Source: Mortierella sp. BCC40632 (taxonomy: Eukaryota > Mortierellomycota > Mortierellomycetes > Mortierellales > Mortierellaceae). Taken from it: DNA of 64,000 nt. Under the pieces are notes generated by a model. The model did no database searches and had not been told where the DNA came from. It saw only the letters and a program-made list of their open reading frames with translations. The position numbers and the translations under genes are program-made. This document shows, piece after piece, positions 11,902-23,620 of this stretch (within the stretch, counting starts at the first letter, position 1; every line of letters begins with the position of its first letter). The stretch lies in assembly GCA_011634665.1 (NCBI GenBank), contig WAEK01000024.1:75001-139000 (forward strand), in the 5' to 3' direction.

Positions 11902-12398
11902 GTCACAGTAAATGTAGTGTAAAGATAAAGAAGAAGAAGAAAAGGGGGTAAAAAAAAAAAAGAGAAAAAGAAGAAAAGGAGAGATGAACGATGGAACAAG
12001 ATGGATGGTTGCGGATTTGAAGAGAAGGAAAAAAAAAAGAGCTAGCGGAGTATCGCCTCGCTCCCCTGAAAAAACTGGAATGGTGTGGCTGGCCAGTAGC
12101 CTCTCTGTGACTGTGCCTTTCTTAACGGCGATCTGTCGTCTTTTTCTTCTCCTTTGGAAAGCGCTTTTGAGAGCGACTTCAAGGCATCCATCCCTACTAT
12201 TGTCGATTGACATGGGTAGCCTTTTCAAGTCTTTTTCGTTGTAGAGTATTTGCTGAAGGAGGACACCTAGCTTCAATAGATCTCTTTTTTTTTTTTTTTA
12301 AAAAAAAAAAAATCAGCAGGAGCCTTTTCTATTAAAGGGAACATGTTCCATGACATTATGCGTTGCAGTCTGCAAGAGCAGGAACTCCTTGCCGTAGC
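11902..12398. other. upstream region of the DnaJ gene
   Basis: The frame stays open upstream of the DnaJ start but is built of poly-pyrimidine codons, as expected of a 5' leader. A T13/A12 junction lies at about 12286-12311. No heat-shock element is clear by eye. Confidence 0.4.
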
Positions 12399-12746
12399 TT
12401 ACAAAGCCAAAAGAAGTTGAAAATTCATATAGCCGTCAATCGTGTGGTTACACCATTTCCAGTCATGCATTAAAGAATTCCTTGCTTTTGAGAACCTCTT
12501 CTCAACATCATCTTTCCTTTCAGGACCCACCAGTTCCACGCTTCTAGAACTCTGACAAGTAGCTTCTGCAGGCGTCACCTGCGACATAAGCAGCTCCTCA
12601 CTCGGACTGAACAATGCACCAACATTTTTCAATGAGTTGGAAGCTGTAGTATTGGCATAGTTCGAAGTACGATCTGAGCTCACAATTTGAAATGGATGAA
12701 AAATTTTCTCTCCAAATGCAATACAGCCTAAAACAAAGTCATCCAT
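12399..12746 (-). CDS. hypothetical 115-residue protein
   Basis: An ATG-started open frame of 115 codons with balanced amino-acid composition, unlike the low-complexity frames around it. It has no signal peptide, membrane segment or motif that I recognise. Charged (GPERKDDVEKRFSKA) and tryptophan-containing (HDWKWCNHTIDGY) patches near the C-terminus make chance less likely. It could be a real small gene, one exon of a larger one, or a fragment of a decayed gene, since the flanking DNA to 13,095 is AT-rich and empty. Confidence 0.3.
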   Translation of the reverse strand: MDDFVLGCIAFGEKIFHPFQIVSSDRTSNYANTTASNSLKNVGALFSPSEELLMSQVTPAEATCQSSRSVELVGPERKDDVEKRFSKARNSLMHDWKWCNHTIDGYMNFQLLLAL

Positions 12747-13095
12747 TGCCTATGGTGCACCAATGTAAATATGCTTGCATTCAGGAATTATGGTCCTGAA
12801 ATATGAATAATAGTCGGTTACGGCCAGTAGTTGATAGTGCCGCCAGTTCCACAGTTTTCAACTGACCGAATCAAGATCTCTATAGATTGTATACGTGAAG
12901 TAATTAAAAAACCATTCTCGCAATTAAAATGTCATGCACTTGAAGCGCTTACATAGATCGACACTATAGTCGTACACCTGTGAGCTAAATCGACTGACTT
13001 CGCGGTTGACTATATATATATTTATTTTTTCTAAAAGTACAAAAGTAAAGTCCCCTCTCCCTCCCCTCCCCTCCCACAAGTATTATTCAACCTTG
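12747..13095. other. AT-rich intergenic stretch
   Basis: No gene seen. It contains a short TATATATA stretch and, near 13,050-13,075, a C-rich run of CCCTC repeats just past the end of the PPR gene. Confidence 0.4.
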
Positions 13096-15001
13096 TTATG
13101 AAAGAGCAGGCTTTGGATCACGGTCAAACAAGATGCTCAGAAAGCCCAAATGCGTCTTTTTCTTGGGTTTTGGTCGAGAATCCCGTGGATCCTTATCTCC
13201 CTCATTGCCATCATCATCTCTGTTATTGCCAGCACGATTATGACTACCATCCTCCTCCCGGTCCGTAGTCGTGTGCATCAACTGTAAATCCGTGTAAATT
13301 TTCTTGGAGTGGGCGTTTGGGACAATCCCATATCGAATCATATCGTTATAAGCCCACCGTGCTCTCTGAAAATCTTTTCTATCCATATAGGCCGCCATGA
13401 GATCACCCCATGCCTTCGCTGCTTGTCCTACTGGAATCGCCTTGGCCACGGCCCCATCTCTCTGATCCAAGAGCTTCTGAGCTTCAGTTAAATATCCTTT
13501 TTGAGTCAAGTTTTGGATAGTCGAAAAGGCTGTCTTGGGATACTTCTCAAGTTCAGGTGATATGTTTCGGGAATGGAGTCTGTCGATTAGTTCAGAGGCG
13601 CAATCCATATCTGATGCTTTGTTCACAAGGTACGTGAGATAGGTTCGGTAGGCAAAGGAAAAGTTGTTGCTACGACTATTGGGGGCAGTCGAGGACGATG
13701 ACGATGGCGAGTCGGTCGGTTTCAGTTGTCGTTCAATCGCCTCCCAGAGTGTATGAACCTGTGCTTTGATGTCGGGCGAGTCTTGGTGTTTTCCAAGCAA
13801 AAGTGTCGTAGGTTGAATTACAGGATGTGATGTTTCGCTCGCACGCATATCCTTTACTGCAGTGTTGGGTTCGCCTTCTACTGAGGCCATCGCTTTGGCG
13901 TGTGCATTGGCAACCCTGATAGTGTATTCCAACAAAGCACTCAAGTCATAAATCGAGGTTGGTTTCAGCTTTTGTTGGTTCATCTTCTGGACCATTGAAC
14001 CAGCAGTTGTCAAGTTCCCAGCCCTAGAGTGTGCTCGAATCATGGCAGCCAGGACTTTGACAGTCACTAGAGGTCCTTCCTGTCTCCCCTTGTGACTACT
14101 GCTACTTGACAGAGATTCCTGCTCCAGTTGTTCAAAGGCGATGGTTGCTCGCTTCATCTCTCCACATCGAATCCATGCCTGTATCAAGTGGAAGTAATCA
14201 TCCGAGGTTCCACTCCGTTCGAGTAAGAGCCTATCTTGCTCCTTCTGAATGAGTCCCATCTCTCGGTGTTGCACGGCAGCCGCTAGTCGATCCTTGAGAG
14301 CTCGAGTTCGCTTATGAGTAAGAGCTTCACGTTGTGTCTGGAGAAGGGTCCAATCTTCAATCATGGATTTATAACTGTCTTCAGGCTTGTGTTCCTGTTC
14401 AGCAATTCTGTTCCTGAATGAGACTGTAAGTGCCTAGTAACATGTGCAAAGGATAGAAATCGAGTTTACTTAGGGGACTGGACAAATGCGCAAGCTTTTG
14501 GTCACAAATCGGGTCATCCTCATCATCCAGAAAGAAAAGAGAGTACAATATATCTACCTGGTATAGGTCCTCCTCCTCCTTGGAAGAGTTGATGTTTGAT
14601 CGAGAAGAAGTCGAGAAAAGAGACATTTCTGCTGCATTGGATCTTTTGAAGGCCATTGTCGCTGACACTACTGTTGACCTGGATCCCACCAAAGTAAAAA
14701 TGGGCCGGAGTCTTGGGAGGTGTGGCGAGCTGGAAAAGAGCGCCCAGAAAGGTGCCGACCATACAAGCCGTGGTACTGGCTCATGGGTTGTAAGCTGTGG
14801 CAATGTTGGTTTGGATTCAATGGCCCTACTATGTGCCGTCAATGCTGGTGCTGCAGAGCCAGTTGCATGGATAGATCTACCAACATTTGATAGCCGCACC
14901 GCTCTAGAGTTGAGTGTAACCACCCTTACTGTTGCTGAGGTGGGGACACCTGATAATAAAAAGCGTGAACGTGGCAGTGGTAGAGAGAGTCGTGAAAGCA
15001 T
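13096..15001 (-). CDS. pentatricopeptide repeat (PPR) protein, probably mitochondrial
   Basis: PPR proteins bind organellar RNA and act in its processing, stability or translation. Two exons, 14470-15001 and 13096-14423, are separated by a 46-base intron (GTAAAC...TACAG) and give 619 residues. The start has an Arg/Ser/Leu-rich, acid-poor leader (MLSRLSLPLPRSRFLLSG), typical of mitochondrial import. PPR-like helix pairs are visible as DDYFHLIQAWIRCGEMKRA, VLAAMIRAHSRAGNLTTA, YLTYLVNKASDMDCASEL and WGDLMAAYMDRKDFQRA followed by YNDMIRYGIVPNA. The C-terminus is a charged, low-complexity tail. I cannot assign an orthologue. It is transcribed away from the Kes1-like gene, sharing a 774-base spacer. 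Confidence 0.82.
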
Positions 15002-15775
15002 GGCTATGTTGCCTCAGCAAAAAATGGCCTATTGTACTCTTGCTTGACTTTTGGTTCAATCAATGAGGCGTTCTAGGCAGGCTGTTGTATATTGTTTGTG
15101 ACGAATTGGCTGTGGTCAAGAATGTTTACTGGTGTTCCTTCTTGCAGCTTTTTGGGATATGTCAAGACGCCGCTTTTTCTCTCGATGACTTGAACTGTGA
15201 CAAATTGCGCGTGAAAAAATGCTGGAGTAACTGGATCCTAAGATGTCAATCTTTCCGAAAAGAGACATGGACAGGAGCAGTCGTGAAAGAGAACAAGAGC
15301 GGCTGCAGTCAGGTGACTATGCAGTGTCTCTGCCTGTCTGTTCTGGCTGAAGTTGGCTTTCTTGGAAGAGGATATAAAAGTTGCGCTTGAGCCATTGGAG
15401 GTTGATAGCTTGTTCAGGAGGAAGAGCCTTCGAGAGGAATGGATGATTCCGTTTCTTGGCGCCTGCCGAACCGTGGTGCATTGCCAACTCTGATCCCAAT
15501 GACAGCGCAGCAGCTCTGTCAAGTTGCAAGTCAGGCTGAGAACGCAGCCAACAACGTCGTATAAAATCTGCAAGCTTCAAAGGAAGGCTCTTTCTCTCTT
15601 TCTTTTTTCGTTCATTCTCTGATATTTGCTCCAACCATTGTTCTTCCTTCCCTTCTCATCTATTTCTAGTTCTCTTCCTCTCATCTCACTATTTGCATTC
15701 ACATTCGCCATCACTTTCTCTGCCTCGACCCTTGCGCCTGATCACTCTCAACGCCCATTTCTACTCTTCACAACC
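15002..15775. promoter_or_regulatory. divergent intergenic region between PPR and Kes1-like genes
   Basis: This spacer must hold both promoters. TATA-like TATAAAA motifs face the Kes1-like gene near 15,370 and 15,560; the second lies about 210 bases before the start codon. The last 150 bases are strongly pyrimidine-rich, as in a fungal 5' leader. No RNA gene seen. Confidence 0.4.
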
Positions 15776-18088
15776 ATGAGCAAAGACAAGTTGGATGACG
15801 ACTCTTCCTCCATCGAGGCTCCTGCTAACCAGAAGGACTCTATCCGCGGCTTTATCGCGACACTGGCTACTTTCTCAGGAGACCTTTCCGCCTTGACATG
15901 TCCAAGCTTCCTTCTCAGCTCTGTGTCCCTACTTGAGTACAGGCAAGTCCCTATTAAATTTGGCACGATCCTGATCCTGAGAGAGATTACATGTTGCTTT
16001 CGTAGCGGCATTGACCCTGTTAGTGGATTCGTAACCGCGGTATCTGTAGTAATGCCGTCACCATGGTAGAAAGGGAAGGGGATTTTACCCACAGGATCCG
16101 ATCAGTATTGGTCATGGACGCTGTGTCCATGCAATGTGGGGAGCACAGCCGTTGTCTCGGAGCCATGCACATTGCGTAAAGGGGTGTAAGCAATAGGATG
16201 GGGAAAGAGTGTGTCTGAGGGGTGGAATGGGCAATCGCCTTCGCCGCCACCACACAATGATTGAAGGATGGACATTCCAGCAGTAGCGAGGCGGAGGAGC
16301 ACGTCTTTGTCGTGTTCTTGACATACCCAGGGTTGATGAACCAAGAACTATCCGTCCTAGCACTCTTCATCAACTTCCACAGCTTGCGGCTCAAAAGTAC
16401 TTTTTCCTTCCCTTCCTTCTCCCTTTGGCATGTCTTTTGTGCCGAGTCTTTTGTGCCGAGCCTTTTCGTGCCGAGTCCTCTCTGTGCCGAGCCCTTTGCG
16501 CAGAACCATTTTGCGCCGGGCTGAGTAATAGAGATAACACGCATGCATGTGCGGGTGGGTGTTACTGGAATCGTCCCAGAGAGACCTTGTTAACTAACCA
16601 TTTACATTTACATCCTGCAATTAGCCAGTACTGGGGCGACCATCCAAAACTGTTTGCTGATATTTCGGCAGGTGAGACACCTGAAGATCGCCTCCTCAAC
16701 AGCACTCGCTGGTTCATCTCGACTCTTACGAGCTCATACTATACGCGCTCCACTAAGGTCGGGATGGAAAAGAAGCCATTTAACCCTATCCTCGGCGAGC
16801 AGTACTTCGGCAAGTGGTCGGGTGACGAAAAGGTCGGCGATCTTGTTCTAACAGCTGAACAAGTTAGCCATCATCCTCCTGTAAGTTACTCCGCTGGGTA
16901 AATTGACCTCAAAGAACCGAGGCATATCTGGGAGGGTTGGCTTTCATCGCATCATTTCTCTCTTTTTATTTTCCAATCGCCCAGTCAGCATCTATTTGGC
17001 AGATAAAGATCCTTGGCTGATGATGAGTGAGCCATCTGTACACTTTACTCTTGCAACGACGAGAGAACTTTGGGCAAAAGGCACTCGTTTGCCGCAGGAC
17101 CTCTGGATGTCGCACAGAACAGCGCAGGACACTGAACAATGCAAAAGTCAGCTTTGGATGACAAATTAAAAAGCGATTACAGTTTTGTGCCAATGTGCAT
17201 TTCTGTGGACGGCCATTCAGAGAGTCATCGTTGCGATAACAGGACCCAGTCGTTGAATTTTCGGGCATGATGTCCTGACGCAGCCTTATTTTTCTCTCCA
17301 TGGCACTCAAATAGATTATGGGGTTCCATCTCGAAAACGAAAAGGCCGGCGTCATTCTCGAGGGACACTGTGGCCAAAAGTCTCGTTTTGCTATGCCAGC
17401 AGGTGTGGATGTCTCTCAGACTGGACATGCCATCCTGAAACTCCCCAAGTTCAACGAGACGTATTTGATCACACTTCCAAATCTAAATATCCGCGGTATT
17501 GTCACTGGCCGGCCATCTGTAGAACTCTCTGGTACAACATATATCGTTTCAAGCGCCGGAATGTACGCAGCAATTGAGTACTCAACCAAGGGCTACTTTT
17601 CAGGAGAGAAGCATAGTTTCAAGGCAACATTGAAGTCACTCTCAGGTGATGAGGCACCTTTCTACACCGCCAAGGGCACCTGGAGTGGTGCCTCAGAGTA
17701 CAAGAACAGCACTGGTGACTCGAAGCCATTCTTTGATGCACAAGAGGAAAAGTCGACCCCACCAGAGCTCAAACCAACGAGCGAGATGGGCGAGAAGGAG
17801 TCACTGAAGCTTTGGAACAAAGTGACAAAGGCTATCAATGAAAAGGACTATGGCACGGCTTCCAAGGAAAAATCTCAGATCGAAGAAGCTCAGCGTGCAT
17901 TGGCAAGGGCACGAAAGGAGAAGGGCCAGACTCAAGCGGATGCTCTTGTGCTCTTCCGTCTGGTTGATGAGGACGCGGATGAGTCCGGCAAGGCCTTCAC
18001 ATCTCTAAAAGAGAAGCTCATTGCTGTCGCCGGACTAAAGGCAATCAAGGAGGATGACCAGAAGCCTCATTGGAGGCTGATAAAGTAG
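15776..18088 (+). CDS. KES1: Kes1/Osh4-type oxysterol-binding protein
   Basis: Short OSBP-related proteins move sterol and PI4P between ER and Golgi/plasma membranes. Three exons, 15776-15942, 16625-16880 and 17315-18088, give 398 residues, close to the 434 of yeast Kes1. The N-terminus carries the lid region (GDLSALTCPSFLLSSVSLLEY), then SQYWGDHPKLF. The family signature EQVSHHPP is at residues 134-141, exactly at the end of exon 2. The rest holds the barrel (GHCGQKSRFAMPAG, NLNIRGIVTG) and a C-terminal KPHWRLIK. There is no PH, ankyrin or FFAT-bearing extension. Exon 1 ends AG and intron 1 begins GCAAGT, so a GC-AG intron is required to keep both phase and the conserved EYSQYW sequence. Intron 2 is a normal GT-AG intron of 434 bases. 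Confidence 0.92.
15943..16624 (+). other. 682-base GC-AG intron of the Kes1-like gene
   Basis: The 5' splice site reads AG|GCAAGT and the 3' site TTAG. No GT donor nearby restores frame to QYWGDHP. Inside, at about 16438-16515, is a degenerate direct repeat of about 15-16 bases built on TGTGCCGAG followed by a short C/T stretch, roughly five copies. Confidence 0.75.
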
Positions 18089-19912
18089 AGCAGGTTAGGG
18101 CCATCCTTTTGCTCCCAAAAAGGATACTTTTCTCTCTTCTCTTTTACCCCATGCATAATCCAGCCTGCGGCAGCTGACCCTAACCTAGACGTCAAAGTAA
18201 TCTTAAAAACAAGCTAGTCTGCAGTATTAAAAGTGCTTCTAGCATCTCTCGTACAAAGCGCCATCCTATCAATTAATCTCATGAACGCCTAAAGTAGGCG
18301 GGGAGAGACTACAATTCAAAGTGAGGAAAGGAACAAAGATAAAGATACCTGATAGAAAAGTATACTCTACTGAAGTCGAGTTTATGATCGTACCGGTGCC
18401 GAGTTTGACCAATGTGCTAGATATAAAAGGGTCGTGAGGATTTTTGAGGGAAAATGGTAAGTGAAAGAGAGCAGTTTGGAAGGGCAAGAGCAGCCTTTCC
18501 GGAGGACGGAGCTGCCTCGGATCGATCGCCTTACAAAGGCGCCGGCCCGAGACGAACCGGCCAGTCTAACAGATTGTGAAAGTGTTGGTGGGCGCAGCGG
18601 CATTGTCCATGTTTTTTCTTGTATCTGACAACTTAGTAGATTAAAGGCCTGCCGAGGTACTTGGTTAACAATAATGATTGGACCCAAGTATGCAGGACCT
18701 ACTCCTTCGAGGAGACAGATGATGAGCCTTCTCAATAGACAAATGTTGTACATGCTTCAATCGGTACCAAAACGAAGTGGCAGAGACTACTGCCTCTACG
18801 GACCTTGAACGAAGGGGCAAAGGGAGAAGAATAGACCTAAGGAGGAGATGACAACGGCTGAATGCACCGAAACCCTCTGGGGACACGTACTATTGACAAA
18901 AAAGAGATCTTTCCGACAAAAGTCGAGAACCACCAGCATGATAAGCATTCACTACAAGCTGGATGCTCTAAGTTTGTTGTTCCGGTCGACGCCGTTGGCT
19001 GAGAGCAGCCTACAAAGTGCTTGCACATTGTTTTTGACTCCACTATGAGTAAGCGTTTTCACTTAGTGGTAGCACTGTAGAGGACTGAGAAGACTGAGAT
19101 TGCAAAACTAATGAAACTGGAGACACAGATAGGAATAAAATGGATGTAAGTTAGAGAGAGAGAGAGAGAGACGGAGAATACCTTTCCAGTACTGTTTGAA
19201 GATCAGGCACCGCTTTCTTGGATGGTCCACTTTGGCATTGAACAAGTGCTGGAGGAAGCCACGGGGTGCTCGATCCCCTTAATGTGAAGAGAGCAATATG
19301 AGGGAGAGTGAGGCAAGATTTTGAAGGTCCTCTCTTACCTTTAGTAGAAGTACGAACAGGCTCGTATTTTTGATGTGGTGCATGGATCCATCGGCTTTGT
19401 AGGACCTTTGAAGAGGTCTATCCATCGATCCATCGATGGCGCCAGGACAAATAGGCCGTTCGGTGTTATTGCAACAATTTCTCGCTCGCAGGACTATATT
19501 ATCTTCAGTTTGGGACATGGACTCTTATTAATCGGCATCAGGCATGAGCAAATACTGGTGATCATGGACGGATTTCATTGCATGTCGGAGAGATTGCCCA
19601 ATTCCAGCAACACCACTACCAATCCATCTTTGGACTAGATCCCATGAAGAGATCCTTGGCCAAAGAAACCTAGATTGTCCGCACGGTCATCTGATTATGC
19701 TGCCCGGAGTCATCAATCTACAACAGCTCAACCAACAACTGATTGTCAGGATAGACTGATCTGCTTTTTAGACACAGGCTTTGTCGACAACAGTCAAAAT
19801 GGATCGGCAGTGTCCTTGCTCAAAGGAAATCCAAGGGGGAGGAAATAAGAAAGAATCTACAAAACTGGATTACTGACAGGATCTCTCTTTCACCTTTACC
19901 ATCTGGTAGAAG
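18089..19912. other. 1.8 kb intergenic stretch
   Basis: No gene is supported. A GC-rich ATG-led peptide on the minus strand from about 18611 (MPLRPPTLSQSVRLAGSS) resembles a mitochondrial leader and has a GTAAGG donor 75 bases in, but I could not join it convincingly to downstream exons. A GA run lies at about 19153-19172. The promoter of the eL34 gene should lie in the last few hundred bases. Confidence 0.4.
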
Positions 19913-20779
19913 ATGGCTCAGCGTCTCACTTACCGCCGCCGTTTGTCGTACAACACCAAGTCGAACAGGACTCGCGTCGTCAAGACCCCTGGTGGTCGCT
20001 TGACCTGGCTCTACGAGAAGAAGCCCGGTACCGCCCCCAAGTGCGGTGACTGCGGTGTCGCTCTCCCTGGTGTAAGTATTTTCTTTGGTTACTTGACGCC
20101 GTCTCCAGCGGGACCAGCCCAACCGATGTCTTGAGGATGAAGTCTTTAGCAGCAACAGATCGGGAGCGACAGTAAAGCGATGTCAGATTCATGAAGTAAT
20201 CAGCACCTCCATCAGGAGCCACCTTAGTGTCAGTGATGACTAATGGATTGAGTTCATCGCTGCAGAAAAAAGACAGCCGATTGTCTCCTACTCTAAGGCA
20301 TCAAGGCAACACCCCTTTCAACATTAAGCTTACAGCTTCCTTCAACCACACTCACTCTTTGGACGTTATACCATTGCTATTTGCACCTCAACTGTTCTTT
20401 TTCGCCACAATCACTCCTCTCGGTTGTGCTCCAGCCCAGACCAAAGTGTTTCATCAGCATAATTCCAACGGCAGGAGCTATCGTACCATACAGCTCTGAC
20501 ATCAAGAAGCACACGAAGCAAATCAAAGTATACTTACTGAGTGCTTTCCTCCGATCCATATGGTTTGCCCACATTTAGATCCCTGCTCTCCGCCCCACCG
20601 AGTACGCTCGCATCTCTAAGCGCCAGAAGACCGTCAACCGCGCTTACGGTGGTTCCCGCTGCGCTAACTGCGTCCGTGACAGAATCGTCCGCGCTTTCTT
20701 GATCGAGGAGCAGAAGATTGTCAAGAAGGTCATCAAGGCCCAGGCCAAGTCTGCTAAGCCCGTCAAGGCCAAGAAGTAA
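19913..20779 (+). CDS. RPL34: 60S ribosomal protein eL34
   Basis: This is a basic structural protein of the large ribosomal subunit. Two exons, 19913-20071 and 20579-20779, give 119 residues, the usual length. The start [18 protein letters not shown] and the block [17 protein letters not shown] are characteristic. The zinc-binding cysteines are visible as CGDCG in exon 1 and CANC in exon 2 ([16 protein letters not shown]). The C-terminus is lysine/alanine-rich. Codon use is strongly biased to C-ending and optimal codons compared with neighbours, as expected of a highly expressed gene. The single intron (507 bases) splits GVALPG from IPALRP in phase 0. Confidence 0.97.
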
Positions 20780-21110
20780 AGGAACCCAGGAAAAAGCAAA
20801 AAAGGAGAAATAAAACTCAGGAAGAAGAGAACCAGCCTGGAATATTTTCTTTTCCAGGCCTTTTCTTGAGTGTTTCGCTCTTTTGATGACCAAAAAAGAA
20901 GAAAAGTCTCGGTGTCCAACGAGGCATTAATTGAACCCTTTGTGATATGTAGACCCATTGAAATGTGAGAAGACTGGGGGGGGGGAGCGTGGGGACGAGA
21001 AAATTGGCTGTCACATCACCGAGGGAGGGAGGCTCATTCGCAAACGACATTGGTTATCGGCTCGTAACAAAAGGACACTAACTCAATCAAGTCTGAACAC
21101 ATTTGTCATT
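20780..21110. other. short spacer between eL34 and NAD kinase genes
   Basis: Holds the 3' region of the eL34 gene. The frame of the first NAD kinase exon stays open back to an ATG at 20958, so the kinase start could lie there. A run of nine G lies near 20976. Confidence 0.4.
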
Positions 21111-23620
21111 ATGGGTTGGAGACTCAAGCTAACTCATTACCAGACTTCGGTCCATGTTAATGTCCCAAGTAAACTAGCATTCTATACTTTGTTGCCATCG
21201 CCTGAAGGTTGACAGGATTGTATAGAAGGTGCTCAGCGGACTTACTCAAGTATCCGACCTTTTTTGTTTTGAATTTGACCCGCAATCCCAAATACCACTG
21301 TAGACCTGCGGCCAAGCACAATATTGCAGCAGTTCAACAAAGAGTTTCCTGATTGCCTTGAACAAACTTCCATATTGAGATGGCTTGATAGTGACGGCGA
21401 CTGGATCGAAGTGCGCAAGGGTACGCGACATTCCTCGCAACAAACACTATTATGACAGTGTTGCCTTCTGACTTGAATCGAAAACGTGTCGCCGCTCGAT
21501 TGTGTTTGACTAATGCTACTCGTTTTGTTATAGGTGACCATAACCTTGAAGAAATCCTTCAAGATGTTGTCGAAAAGCAAGGATTTGCTCATGTCCAATC
21601 CGGAGACATTGCAGGTGTAAGAAAGATGACAAGTGCTGGCAGCCAAGATATGACCAAAAACAATAGACGACAGTTTAGCGTAGTAAACGCCAAGTAGATC
21701 TAACGATGCACCCTCTCTCTCTCTCTCTCTCTCTCTCCTCCGCTCTTTTCGATACAGGTCTATGAACCAGCTCAGCTCGGGACTTTGATGAAACGGTAGA
21801 GTGAAGCAGTGTGTTTTTTTTTGCAATTTCGAAAGCGAAAGAAACCTAACCGCCTTGCCTGGGGCTATCACGGATACTGTAGATACGAGAGAATCATGGA
21901 CACTTTTGATCATCTTGGTCGTACCATTGTCAAGGTACTGTGTTGTACCCACAGCTCTCTATGCTATCAAGTCTGTCTAACTTCCCATGGTTAAAGGTGC
22001 CAATTAACATCATTTCTTCTATTGAACCAGCTTCCGCCTATTTCGAACATTCTCATTGTCACCAAGCCTGATCCCAAGCTCACAAAGTTGACAAAAGAGA
22101 TTACCATCTGGCTACTGGATACCTTCAAGGACATCACAATTTATGTGGACAAGAAACTCCAGGATCAGTCATCGTTCAAACATCAAGAAATATTGGATAG
22201 CAACCCAGGCTTTGAAGGTCGACTGCGATTCTGGACTTTGGAATGCCATAAGAACTCTGGTGACGAGATTCATCTTGCCGTCACCCTCGGAGGTGACGGT
22301 ACTGTCCTTTACACGGCCTGGATGTTCCAAAAGCGAGTTCCGCCTATGGTCGCTGTATGTTTTTCTTTCCATTACCTTTTGTTCTCGGATTGCATCTCTC
22401 CTCCGCTCCTATGGGACTAAAATGGTGGTACTTGTTGTTGATAGTTCCATTTAGGAAGCCTGGGGTTCCTGACAAACTTTGACTTTAACAGTTACCAACC
22501 GACCATGACAAACATCCTGAAAGGCGATGGTATGAACATCAACATCCGAATGAGACTGCAGTGTTCGGTTTACAAGTACAAAGAAACACCAGATGCCTCG
22601 TATCCGCCATTGAGCCCTGACACTCAGAATCGTGTGGACCATTGCGCTCGTCTCGGTGCTCTTTCAGAAAACCAAGATTCTCCAAAGAGTCACGACGAGA
22701 ACGATAGTGATTCAGATGAAGAGCTGTTGGAAGAGCTTCAACAACGAAAAGAGTCTTTCAGAAAAGCCGAGATTATGCGAAAAGTTAAAGAGATGGATAG
22801 TAAGCAAGGCACTGAGGTAGCGGATTTAGGCGTCTGTCATGAACAAGGCCAGGCCTTGATCATGCGCATTCCCAAGCCTAAACCAGAAGAGTTTATGACG
22901 CCAACAGATTCGTGGCAGATTTTGAACGAAGTAACGGTTGATCGAGGTTCGAATGCAGGTATGTTGCAATTAGAGCTTTATGTTGACGGAAACCCAGTTA
23001 CAACTATTCTTGCGGATGGACTTGTAATCGCGACTGCGACAGGTTCGACAGCGTATTCGGTAAGTCGAGTCACCGTATCATGGACATATTGAAACATACA
23101 ATACTCGAAAAAAAAAAAAAAGAATGTGCATTCACCTTTGTCGTTTCTTTGTGGTGGATGATATGTATTCTCTAATACCAAGCTATCACTTGGGGGATCG
23201 CTCATCCATCCTGACAAGAACTCAGTAATCATTTCACCTATCGCACCTCACTCCCTGACTGCGAGACCAATGATCATCCCAGGCACTAAACATCTCCGGA
23301 TTTGTGGTATGGCTCGTCTTCTTTTTCACACTCCATGTCTTGATGCATTTGCAGAACCTGTCTCTCATTTACAATGTGATCCTTCTCTCTATTCAATATC
23401 AACAGTTCCAGCTAGCAGCAGGACCACAGCATGGGCATCGTTTGATGGAAGATACAGACAAGAGCTTGGGCGTGGAGATTCGGTGATGATTACAGCCTCT
23501 AAGTATCCAGCAGCGACTATCTGCAGACGGGACCAGAGTACAGACTGGTTCACTGGATTGACCCAGGTTCTGAATTGGAACAGCCGTGTGCTCCAGAAGC
23601 CCTTAGGATCGCATTTATAG
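21111..23620 (+). CDS. NAD kinase with an N-terminal PB1 domain
   Basis: NAD kinase makes NADP from NAD and ATP. Nine exons join in phase: 21111-21168, 21304-21420, 21534-21616, 21758-21795, 21883-21934, 22031-22354, 22445-23059, 23183-23306, 23406-23620; total 541 residues. Residues 117-541 are the kinase: GGDGT at 203-207, GSLGFLTNF, NEVTVDRGSN, DGLVIATATGSTAYS up to 429, and AWASFDGR near the end. An acidic, probably disordered insert (about 283-345) interrupts it. Residues 1-80 look like a PB1 domain: a basic first strand (GWRLKLTHY, then VHVNVP), then RWLDSDGDWIEV with GDHNLEEIL, the acidic OPCA-type motif. Introns 2, 3 and 4 carry CTAAT/CTAAC branch sites. Alternative: exons 1-4 read on to a TAG at 21797-21799 as a separate small protein and the kinase starts at ATG 21896. 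The start could also be ATG 20958. Confidence 0.75.
21714..21737. repeat. (CT)n microsatellite in NAD kinase intron 3
   Basis: Short CT run forming part of the pyrimidine tract before the exon 4 acceptor. Confidence 0.85.

Noticed and set aside
18360..18611. Minus-strand mitochondrial-leader-like peptide, considered as a small cytochrome oxidase subunit
   Set aside because: Several splice models are possible and none gave a clear match; left as an open possibility.
20072..20578. eL34 intron considered as a host for a C/D snoRNA because of AGTGATGA
   Set aside because: No CTGA D box at the expected distance and no closing stem.
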